From: Pseudomonadota bacterium | GTDB lineage: Bacteria > Pseudomonadota > Gammaproteobacteria > UBA11654 | Direction of reading: 5' to 3' | DNA: 6,463 nucleotides | Assembly (NCBI GenBank): GCA_029979325.1 | Contig: JAPOHS010000053.1 | Coordinates: forward strand, 1 to 6,463 | Shown: piece after piece, positions 1 to 4,873 of the stretch | Layout of the letters: the number at the start of each line of letters is the position of its first letter | How positions within the stretch are numbered: position 1 is the stretch's first letter | Notes under the pieces: generated by a model | What the model was told of the DNA's origin: nothing | The model's database searches: none | What the model saw: the letters and a program-made list of their open reading frames with translations, nothing else | Translations under genes and position numbers: made by a program

Positions 1-477
1 ACCGTGGTCAGAAGTCGTGCCAAAGCTCTTGGTATAAAAGAGGATTTTCATCAGGCAATGGACATGCACATACACGTCCCAGAGGGCGCCACGCCTAAGG
101 ATGGGCCCAGTGCAGGCATTGGAATGTGCACCGCTTTGATCTCTTCATTAACCGATATTCCTGTGAAAGCAAACGTGGCCATGACAGGAGAAATCACTCT
201 CAGAGGTGAAGTGCTTCCCATCGGTGGATTGAAGGAAAAATTACTTGCAGCCCATAGAGGCGGTATTGAAATCGTCATCATTCCAGAAGAGAACAAGAAA
301 GACCTCTCTGAGATACCAAAGAATATCAAGGAGAAACTTGAAATTATTCCAGTCCAATGGATTGATCAGGTGCTAGAAATTGCACTTGAAAGGATGCCAG
401 AAATTAAGCTTGAAGGCTCAAAATCAAGGCAATCAGCCAAGTCTAAGTCTTCTTCAGAAAAGAATTTGCCCCATTAA
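1..477 (+). CDS. lon: Lon protease (ATP-dependent serine protease), C-terminal part, 5' truncated
   Basis: This is the end of the S16 peptidase domain of Lon, the cytoplasmic AAA+ protease that degrades misfolded and regulatory proteins. The reading frame is open from base 1, so the start, N-terminal domain and ATPase lie outside the window; the GTG at 4 is internal, not a start. The catalytic serine lies in PKDGPSAG (Ser codon 109-111). The catalytic lysine is the second Lys of GGLKEK (codon 238-240). Their spacing of 43 residues equals that of Ser679-Lys722 in E. coli Lon. [23 protein letters not shown] and LLAAHRGG are near-identical to proteobacterial Lon. After the domain comes a Ser/Lys-rich tail of about 25 residues (roughly 400-474), somewhat longer than in E. 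coli and probably disordered. The hupB gene follows in the usual lon-hup order. Identification is near certain. Confidence 0.97.
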   Translation, partial: TVVRSRAKALGIKEDFHQAMDMHIHVPEGATPKDGPSAGIGMCTALISSLTDIPVKANVAMTGEITLRGEVLPIGGLKEKLLAAHRGGIEIVIIPEENKKDLSEIPKNIKEKLEIIPVQWIDQVLEIALERMPEIKLEGSKSRQSAKSKSSSEKNLPH

Positions 478-493
478 TTAGTGCAAAAATATC

Positions 494-518
494 GAAACCC
501 TTTATTGACAAGGGTTTC
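494..518. repeat. Perfect 9-bp inverted repeat overlapping the hupB -35 box
   Basis: GAAACCCTT (494-502) and AAGGGTTTC (510-518) are perfect reverse complements around a 7-base centre. The right part of the dyad contains the -35 hexamer TTGACA (505-510). As RNA it would form a hairpin 17 bases after the lon stop, but what follows is CAAAGG rather than a U-tract, so it is a poor intrinsic terminator on the plus strand. It could be an operator for hupB, a 3'-end stabilising hairpin for lon mRNA, or both. The symmetry is directly visible; the function is inferred. Confidence 0.6.
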
Positions 519-534
519 AAAGGACTGGTATAAA
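505..534 (+). promoter_or_regulatory. Sigma70-type promoter of hupB
   Basis: A consensus -35 TTGACA (505-510) is followed after 18 bases by -10 TATAAA (529-534). A TG at 526-527 is placed as an extended -10 element. Transcription would begin near 541, giving hupB an untranslated leader of about 95 bases that ends in an A-rich stretch (606-614). This is a strong promoter, as expected for an abundant nucleoid protein. Confidence 0.75.
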
Positions 535-621
535 TTGTATGTTCCAGGTCATTAAAAACTTTGAACAGGGGATCTTCGGTAAACACTAGTTTTCAGAGGA
601 TTTAATAAAAAAAACATATAT

Positions 622-625
622 AGGA
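622..625 (+). promoter_or_regulatory. Shine-Dalgarno site of hupB
   Basis: AGGA at 622-625 sits 9 bases ahead of the ATG at 635, supporting that start. It follows an A/T-rich, probably unstructured leader segment. Confidence 0.6.
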
Positions 626-634
626 TGTAACAAC

Positions 635-907
635 ATGAATAAAGGTCAACTCATTGATGCAGTAGCAGCAAGCACAGGACTCTCTAAAGCAGATGCTGGA
701 CGAGCCATTGACGCAACTACATCAGCAATTGCTGGTGAACTTGCAAGCGGTGGATCTTGTGCATTAGTTGGTTTTGGTACTTTCTCTGTAAGCCACAGAG
801 CAGCCAGAGCTGGACGTAATCCTGCAACTGGTGAAACAATCCAAATTAAAGCAAGCAATGTGCCTAAATTTAAGGCTGGTAAAGCTCTTAAGGATGCTTG
901 TAACTAA
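635..907 (+). CDS. hupB: DNA-binding protein HU, beta type
   Basis: A 90-residue histone-like protein that bends and compacts DNA as a dimer in the nucleoid. It has the full family layout: N-terminal helices starting [11 protein letters not shown], the GFGTF turn at residues 46-50, the DNA-wrapping beta-arm with the intercalating proline in GRNPATGE (Pro63), and the C-terminal helix [10 protein letters not shown]. Its length matches the family's usual 90 residues. The position directly after lon matches hupB (HU-beta) of gammaproteobacteria. It is transcribed alone, from the promoter at 505-534 to the terminator at 927-953. Two cysteines, Cys42 (where Val is usual) and Cys89 (where Val is usual in the KDAVN-type end), are uncommon in HU proteins, most of which have none. 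IHF is excluded by the HU-type arm and ending. Confidence 0.96.
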   Translation: MNKGQLIDAVAASTGLSKADAGRAIDATTSAIAGELASGGSCALVGFGTFSVSHRAARAGRNPATGETIQIKASNVPKFKAGKALKDACN

Positions 908-926
908 GAATAAACATCACGTTTTT

Positions 927-953
927 AAAGGGGCTGCAAAGCCCCTTTTTTTT
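927..953 (+). terminator. Intrinsic terminator of hupB
   Basis: The stem GGGGCT (930-935) and AGCCCC (940-945) encloses a GCAA tetraloop. It is extended by an AAA/TTT pairing and followed by eight T residues (946-953). It begins about 20 bases after the hupB stop and separates hupB from the racemase gene. Confidence 0.95.
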
Positions 954-989
954 ATCCTTATATAATAAAATCTGATACCGTATTCACTT

Positions 990-2075
990 ATGCTTGATGG
1001 TATAAGAATTGTCGAAATCGAAGGGCTTGGTCCAACACCTTTTGCCGGCATGTTGCTGGCAGATCTTGGTGCAGAGGTGATTGTGATTCATCGCAAAAAT
1101 AAGACATCATTTTCTAAAAAAAACTTACTGGATCGAGGAAAGCGCTCAATAGAATTAGATTTAAAAGATCCAGAGGATTTACAGACAGCAAAAAAAATTA
1201 TCAATCGTTCAGATGCATTAATTGAAGGTTTTAGACCAGGCGTAATGGAGAAGCTAGGATTGGGGCCGGATGCGTTGATGTCTGAACATCCTAAGCTTGT
1301 TTATGGCCGCATGACGGGCTGGGGTCAAGATGGGCCAAAATCAAAAGAAGCAGGGCATGATCTAAACTATATTGGCCTGTCGGGCGCACTATGGTATGCA
1401 TCACATCCGGACACACCACCATTCCCGCCACCCACTTTAGTGGGCGATGTAGGGGGCGGAGCACTTTATCTTGTAATAGGCGTATTGACAGCCTTATTGA
1501 ACATCCATCAATCCGGTAAAGGATCAGTAATTGATGCCGCAATTGTGGATGGTTCAGCTCATATGATGAATCTGTTTATGTCTTTACAAAATTCTGAAAT
1601 GTTTAGCTATCAGCGAGGAGGAAGTTTTTTGGACGGAACGCCATGGAGTAGATCTTATCGGACTTCTGATAACTTATGGATGACAGTGCAATGTTTGGAG
1701 CCCAAGTTTTATTTTGATTTCATACAGCTCATGGAACTCGCTGATCATCCAAAATTCAAAAATCAACTCAATGCAGCAGTCTGGAATGAGATGGCCATGA
1801 TCCTTGAGAATCTATTTTCAAAAAAATCTCAAGAAGAATGGATGACTATTTTTGAGGGATCAGACGCCTGTGTTGCACCAGTTCTCAATCCTTTGCAATC
1901 AAAGGACCATCCTCATATCGAACATCGACAGGTTTGGATAGAGAATGACGATCATATTCAAGCTGCTCCAGCCCCTCGATTCTCTAGGGAAACTGATGAT
2001 TTAATAAAAAAGATTCCTGAAAGGGGAGAGCATCAAAAGGAGATTCTGGATGAATTGGGTGAGAACAAATTTTGA
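990..2075 (+). CDS. Alpha-methylacyl-CoA racemase (CoA-transferase family III, CaiB/BaiF)
   Basis: This 361-residue cytoplasmic enzyme should interconvert (R)- and (S)-2-methylacyl-CoA esters, the step that lets branched-chain or sterol side-chain acyl-CoAs enter beta-oxidation. Family-III landmarks are RGKRSIELDLK (49-59), EGFRPGVMEKLGLGPD (79-94) and GRMTGWGQDGP (106-116). Racemase-specific residues are present: His123 in AGHDLNY, Asp153 in LVGDVGGGALY and Glu237 in LEPKFY. These correspond to His126, Asp156 and Glu241 of the Mycobacterium tuberculosis enzyme MCR, and SDACVAPVL (291-299) is also typical. The length equals that of MCR (about 360). The ATG at 990 gives the expected MLDGIRIVEI N-terminus but has no convincing Shine-Dalgarno; a TATAAT at 961-966 without a clear -35 could start a short leader. 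No other fatty-acid gene is adjacent, so the substrate is unknown. A plain CoA-transferase is less likely because of the His/Asp/Glu set. Confidence 0.9.
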   Translation: MLDGIRIVEIEGLGPTPFAGMLLADLGAEVIVIHRKNKTSFSKKNLLDRGKRSIELDLKDPEDLQTAKKIINRSDALIEGFRPGVMEKLGLGPDALMSEHPKLVYGRMTGWGQDGPKSKEAGHDLNYIGLSGALWYASHPDTPPFPPPTLVGDVGGGALYLVIGVLTALLNIHQSGKGSVIDAAIVDGSAHMMNLFMSLQNSEMFSYQRGGSFLDGTPWSRSYRTSDNLWMTVQCLEPKFYFDFIQLMELADHPKFKNQLNAAVWNEMAMILENLFSKKSQEEWMTIFEGSDACVAPVLNPLQSKDHPHIEHRQVWIENDDHIQAAPAPRFSRETDDLIKKIPERGEHQKEILDELGENKF

Positions 2076-2101
2076 TGTTATCTTTTTAAAACTGAGATAA
2101 T
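2072..2101 (+). promoter_or_regulatory. Probable promoter of tRNA-Val
   Basis: TTGATG (2072-2077), overlapping the racemase stop codon, and GATAAT (2096-2101) are 18 bases apart. Transcription would start near 2108 and give a 15-base 5' leader for RNase P to remove. A second -10-like hexamer, TATACA, overlaps at 2101-2106, so the exact -10 is uncertain. Confidence 0.45.
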
Positions 2102-2122
2102 ATACATCGTCTCAAACTGCTC

Positions 2123-2198
2123 GGGTGCTTAGCTCAGCTGGTAGAGCGTCGCCCTTACAAGGCGAATGTCGGCGGTTCGATCCCGTCAGCACCCACCA
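2123..2198 (+). tRNA. tRNA-Val, anticodon UAC
   Basis: A complete 76-base cloverleaf. The acceptor stem GGGTGCT (2123-2129) pairs with AGCACCC (2188-2194), followed by A73 and an encoded CCA (2196-2198). The D arm is GCTC/GAGC with loop AGCTGGTA. The anticodon stem TCGCC/GGCGA carries loop CTTACAA, giving anticodon TAC at 2156-2158, which reads valine codons GUA/GUG and, if U34 is modified, the other GUN codons. The T arm is GGCGG/CCGTC with one G-U pair and loop TTCGATC. The sequence is very like E. coli tRNA-Val(UAC). No terminator follows it before the lipocalin gene, so read-through into that gene is possible. Confidence 0.97.
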
Positions 2199-2280
2199 GA
2201 GTTTGTTCTCAACCAAAGATCAGAAATTCTATATATCCAAATATTTTCTTCCATCACCAAAGAAAGTGTATATTTGTATC

Positions 2281-2820
2281 ATGATTAAAATAAATAAGAC
2301 TCTATCGGTATGTATCCTTTCAATCATTACATTCTCTTGCGCCATTCAAAACAATAGTGAGTTGAAAACGGTTGAATATCTTGATCTTGATCAATTTATG
2401 GGCGATTGGTTTGTAATATCAGTCATACCAACATTTTTGGAAAAAGATATCTATAACGCTATTGAGAGTTATTCTTTGAACTCTGATGGAACAGTATCAA
2501 CGGAATTCTCATTTAATAAAGGAGACTTTAATGGGGAAAGGAAAACATATAACCCCAAAGGATTTATTTTAGATCAAGATTCAAACGCTTTATGGGGAAT
2601 GCAATTTTTATGGCCAATCAAAGCAGATTTTAGGGTGGTCTATTTATCTGATGATCTGTCTTACACAATCATTGGAAGAAACAAGCGAGACTTCGTATGG
2701 TTGATGTCGAGGTCACCATCTATGACAGATGAAGATTACTCCAGTGCTATGAATTTTATCGAGAGCATTGGATATGATATGTCTAAGATTGTGAACATAC
2801 CCCAGAAATGGCCCGAATAG
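2281..2820 (+). CDS. Blc-type lipocalin, probable outer-membrane lipoprotein
   Basis: A 179-residue protein of the bacterial lipocalin (Blc) family: beta-barrels on the outer membrane that bind fatty acids or lysophospholipids and help in envelope stress. The GxW motif of strand A is MGDW (40-43). Blc-like blocks follow: IESYSLNSDG (61-70), YNPKGF (90-95), FRVVYLSDDLSYTIIGR (117-133) and FVWLMSRSPSMTDE (138-151), the last matching the YLWILSRTP block of E. coli Blc. The N-terminus is a short basic head and hydrophobic segment ending in TFSC with Cys20. This is a weak lipobox because the -3 residue is Thr; Ala follows Cys, consistent with outer-membrane sorting. The open frame extends upstream through the tRNA, so the ATG at 2281 was chosen because it begins the signal peptide; an in-frame GTG at 2266 is the alternative. 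No Shine-Dalgarno is evident, and a TATATT at 2269-2274 could even make a leaderless mRNA. The gene converges on the ABM gene, 19 bases away, with no visible terminator. Confidence 0.85.
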   Translation: MIKINKTLSVCILSIITFSCAIQNNSELKTVEYLDLDQFMGDWFVISVIPTFLEKDIYNAIESYSLNSDGTVSTEFSFNKGDFNGERKTYNPKGFILDQDSNALWGMQFLWPIKADFRVVYLSDDLSYTIIGRNKRDFVWLMSRSPSMTDEDYSSAMNFIESIGYDMSKIVNIPQKWPE

Positions 2821-2839
2821 ATATCAAGCCCAACCAGTT

Positions 2840-3268
2840 CTAGCGTTTAAAGCCATCCGTTTTTGGGCGATGATCTCTGGTGAAATCTTTCATTTTCTCT
2901 TTGAGTTCATCAGTCGTGGTTCCCAGGACTTCAAATGTAACGACATTGAATGTTTCCACAAAAATCGGCATCAAGTTACCCTGCATAAAGCTATCAACAT
3001 GAAACTCTGCAGCAGCGTGGTTTTTATAGACTTCATATAAGAAAATTCGATCACTTTCAGATGCATAATATTCATATGCAATGGTATCTGGTTCTGTCTT
3101 TTTAACATTTTCTACAAGCTGATCTATCAAATCATCGACTTGATTTTCTTTGCCTTCAATCACTTCAAGATCGAGTAGAAAAATAATCTGTTGATCCTTA
3201 GATTCAGAGTGATGCCCTGTGAAGCCCAATGGTGAAAATAGCAATGATAAGAATAATAATAATCTCAT
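2840..3268 (-). CDS. Exported ABM-fold (antibiotic biosynthesis monooxygenase-like) protein
   Basis: A 142-residue small protein. Residues 1-18 (MRLLLFLSLLFSPLGFTG) form a likely Sec signal peptide, so the mature domain acts in the periplasm or outside. The rest resembles the dimeric ferredoxin-like ABM fold: first strand with the EGKENQVDDLIDQL helix (38-51), TEPDTIAYEYYAS (58-70), IFLYEVYKNHAAAEFHVDS (75-93) with the family-typical helix His at 90, and a last strand VVTFEVLG (109-116). ABM members include haem-degrading IsdG/MhuD enzymes, quinol monooxygenases such as YgiN and many of unknown role, so the reaction cannot be assigned. The start is supported by AGGAG at 3276-3280. It is the second gene of an operon, 18 bases after the DUF4396 gene. 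A signal peptide is unusual, since most ABM proteins are cytoplasmic. Confidence 0.78.
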   Translation of the reverse strand: MRLLLFLSLLFSPLGFTGHHSESKDQQIIFLLDLEVIEGKENQVDDLIDQLVENVKKTEPDTIAYEYYASESDRIFLYEVYKNHAAAEFHVDSFMQGNLMPIFVETFNVVTFEVLGTTTDELKEKMKDFTRDHRPKTDGFKR

Positions 3269-3275
3269 TTGAATG

Positions 3276-3280
3276 CTCCT
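3276..3280 (-). promoter_or_regulatory. Shine-Dalgarno site of the ABM-fold gene
   Basis: Read on the minus strand, AGGAG lies 7 bases ahead of the ATG (3268-3266), inside the 18-base gap after the DUF4396 stop. It fixes the start and supports translation from a shared mRNA. Confidence 0.75.
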
Positions 3281-3286
3281 AAATAC

Positions 3287-3742
3287 TTAGTGACAGGCTT
3301 TGCCGTATTTTTTTAATCGATAGTAGTTATATGGCAATGGCGTTATGAATCCCGCTAGGAGCATGAATGGGATAACCCACCATGTCAGCATTGCACCTCC
3401 AGTCAAAATGACATCAGTGATATTCATGGCCGCTTCCATTGCAATCATAGAGATCAGTGACATGCCAATGGCAACCCTAAAAGCCTCTCTCAAGATCATT
3501 TGCCTAGAAAGGATGTAAGTTTCAAGCATGATTGAAGTGATAAGCCCATTCATGATTGCTAAACTCATGATTAAAAGCACTGAGAAGTCCCAAGGATTTC
3601 CGGTTACCTGAAAGAAATAGATTGTTCCAAAATCACCAATTGAACAGCCTAAAAGACACCAGAGTGTATTGACTGAGGCTCTTTTCCAAGTATGTTTACA
3701 CTTCCAGCTTATGCTGTTTTCGTTTACTGTAGTTGTTGTCAT
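3287..3742 (-). CDS. DUF4396 family integral membrane protein
   Basis: With the chosen ATG at 3742 this is a 151-residue inner-membrane protein. It shows the features of the DUF4396 family, whose function is unknown: a basic, Cys/His-containing N-terminal segment WKCKHTWKRAS (13-23), the signature TLWCLLGCSIGDFGT (26-40) with Cys29, Cys33 and Asp37, two central helices with acidic residues in the membrane (Glu74 in SIMLETYIL, Glu103 in IAMEAAMN), and a C-terminal helix ending PLPYNYYRLKKYGKACH. Cys15, His17, Cys29, Cys33, Cys150 and His151 would suit metal binding, but that is inference. Open frame continues upstream to an ATG at 3778 and a TTG at 3811. These would place the start on or beyond the predicted -10 and into the divergent gene, so 3742 is preferred, although no Shine-Dalgarno is seen. 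It is followed after 18 bases by the ABM gene, probably as one operon. Confidence 0.8.
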   Translation of the reverse strand: MTTTTVNENSISWKCKHTWKRASVNTLWCLLGCSIGDFGTIYFFQVTGNPWDFSVLLIMSLAIMNGLITSIMLETYILSRQMILREAFRVAIGMSLISMIAMEAAMNITDVILTGGAMLTWWVIPFMLLAGFITPLPYNYYRLKKYGKACH

Positions 3743-3763
3743 AAAACTGATAAAAAATATAAT
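3736..3763 (+). promoter_or_regulatory. Probable promoter of the plus-strand PepSY gene
   Basis: TTGTCA (3736-3741), overlapping the start codon of the divergent DUF4396 gene, is followed after 16 bases by a perfect TATAAT (3758-3763). Transcription would start near 3770, leaving a leader of about 26 bases that contains the Shine-Dalgarno AGGGGA. Confidence 0.55.
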
Positions 3764-3782
3764 TGAATATTGATTCATTATA
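3758..3782. repeat. Near-palindrome spanning the two facing -10 boxes
   Basis: Outer arms TATAAT (3758-3763) and ATTATA (3777-3782) are perfect complements. Inside them TGAAT (3764-3768) and ATTCA (3773-3777) form a second dyad with its centre shifted by half a base. The whole 25-base stretch lies between two divergent genes and covers both predicted start points, so it is a natural operator candidate. It does not match the Fur consensus well. Confidence 0.45.
3777..3782 (-). promoter_or_regulatory. Candidate -10 element of the DUF4396-ABM operon
   Basis: Read on the minus strand this is a perfect TATAAT, giving a start near 3770 and a leader of about 28 bases to the ATG at 3742. The -35 position (around 3800-3805) reads TTCCTT and is poor, so an activator or another promoter may be involved. 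It mirrors the plus-strand -10 at 3758-3763 around a shared centre. Confidence 0.4.
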
Positions 3783-3787
3783 GGGGA
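3782..3787 (+). promoter_or_regulatory. Shine-Dalgarno site selecting the GTG start at 3796
   Basis: AGGGGA is 8 bases ahead of GTG at 3796. This supports the GTG as the true start of the PepSY gene; it is followed by a basic head and the first HRW-containing helix. Confidence 0.65.
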
Positions 3788-3795
3788 CACAAACA

Positions 3796-4869
3796 GTGAA
3801 AGGAAAGACAATTAAGGTCATTCATCGTTGGCTGGCATTTATATTAGGCCTATTCATTGTGTTTCAAATCACTTCAGGAAGCATAGCGCAAGAAAGTAGA
3901 TTGCTGATGCAGTGGTCGAACCCTGAATACTATAAAGTTGAGACAGATGGAGAGCCAGCTGGCCCAACTGAGATCAAGGAGCGAATGAGAGAGCTAGAGC
4001 CTGAGTTCAATATTGCTCATGTTATGGTGCCTCCACCAAATCGAGAGAGTACTGCATACATATTAATGGGAGGAAGAAACCCTGAAAACCTTCATGAATC
4101 AAGTCTGTTTGTAAATTATGATCAGTATCAGCAAAAGATACTCGATGAACACCCACTTGCAGGATCAGGTTGGATAGGAACCATGACAGTTCTTCATCGT
4201 TGGATAGTTTTTGGTGAGGCTGGTTTTTATGTTGTATTTATATTAGGGATAGTGACAGTTTTGATGAGCTTATCTGGTATCTATTTATTTTATAGAACCA
4301 GAGCCAGCGCAAAGCGTTTGCCGATCATCAATCGACTTCACCGTAGTCTGGGTTTTGTGGCATCTTTCTTCCTTATAGTCACTTCATTGAGTGGAATTGC
4401 GATGAGTTATGTTCATTGGCAAGATCGTGATGATAATTTGTCGGTCTTTGCAAATATGATGAAGACTGATCATATGAAAGCAGGACACATGCATATGGTA
4501 CCTGCAGTCGTAGATCCAAATACTGCACTGATTACTGCAAAATCAGTAATCCCTGAAAGGTTTCATCTCAGCGCATATTCTTATGCTGGTGATCATAGTC
4601 CAAATTATTGGTTTGCCTTTTTTGATCAAAAGATGTTTAGACAAGATGTTGTCATTGAGGGTTCATCTGGAGAAGTTGTCGGGATATATGCAGCTGGAAA
4701 GACCAGCAAAGGTGATGGAGTCAGAAATTACTTATTACCAATTCACAGTGGAAAATATTTCGGACCAATTGGCGGCTTTTTAATGTCATTTTTTGGGTTC
4801 ATTGTAATTTTATGGCTCCTTTCTGGATTCGTAATCTATTTTAGTAACAAAAAGAAATTAACAAATTAG
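3796..4869 (+). CDS. PepSY-associated transmembrane protein (iron-regulated/PiuB-FoxB-like)
   Basis: A 357-residue inner-membrane protein from a GTG start. Four helices are seen: about 8-30 (IHRWLAFILGLF...), 138-166, 183-206 (LHRSLGFVAS...) and 324-349, with basic cytoplasmic ends (KGKTIK, RTRASAKR, NKKK). The periplasmic loops at about 31-137 and 207-322 contain PepSY-like alpha/beta segments (58-116 and 241-298). Helix-associated histidines His10, His134, His182, His207 and His317 match the pattern of PepSY_TM proteins. One such protein, Pseudomonas FoxB, is a di-haem ferrisiderophore reductase, so a haem-dependent metal or metallophore reductase is the best guess. The second histidine expected at the end of helix 1 is not present (Gln32 region). 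The second loop carries a Met/His cluster (221-234) suggestive of copper binding. The gene is divergent from DUF4396 and ends 4 bases from the opposite PepSY-type gene. Confidence 0.82.
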   Translation: MKGKTIKVIHRWLAFILGLFIVFQITSGSIAQESRLLMQWSNPEYYKVETDGEPAGPTEIKERMRELEPEFNIAHVMVPPPNRESTAYILMGGRNPENLHESSLFVNYDQYQQKILDEHPLAGSGWIGTMTVLHRWIVFGEAGFYVVFILGIVTVLMSLSGIYLFYRTRASAKRLPIINRLHRSLGFVASFFLIVTSLSGIAMSYVHWQDRDDNLSVFANMMKTDHMKAGHMHMVPAVVDPNTALITAKSVIPERFHLSAYSYAGDHSPNYWFAFFDQKMFRQDVVIEGSSGEVVGIYAAGKTSKGDGVRNYLLPIHSGKYFGPIGGFLMSFFGFIVILWLLSGFVIYFSNKKKLTN

Positions 4870-4873
4870 ACAT

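Noticed and set aside
51..329. Open frame antisense to lon
   Set aside because: It is the shadow of a highly conserved coding region and has no family-like sequence or ribosome site. The same applies to antisense frames at 646-858 and 1291-1542 and the plus frame at 4583-4783 inside the PepSY gene.
494..520. Intrinsic terminator for lon
   Set aside because: The hairpin is good but no T-run follows, and it overlaps the -35 box of a strong promoter.
2125..2280. Upstream extension of the lipocalin frame starting within the tRNA gene
   Set aside because: It translates tRNA sequence and gives a non-signal-like leader of 52 residues; the signal peptide begins at ATG 2281.
2811..2845. Bidirectional terminator between the lipocalin and ABM genes
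   Set aside because: The two GCCC motifs are direct, not inverted, and no hairpin with T-run is seen on either strand.
3756..3782. Fur box in the divergent spacer
   Set aside because: Only about half of the 19 consensus positions match in the best alignment, although a CATTAT half is present; AT richness explains this.
3743..3811. Longer DUF4396 start at TTG 3811 or ATG 3778
   Set aside because: The extension overlaps the divergent gene's start or promoter, shows no ribosome site, and lies at or upstream of the predicted transcription start.
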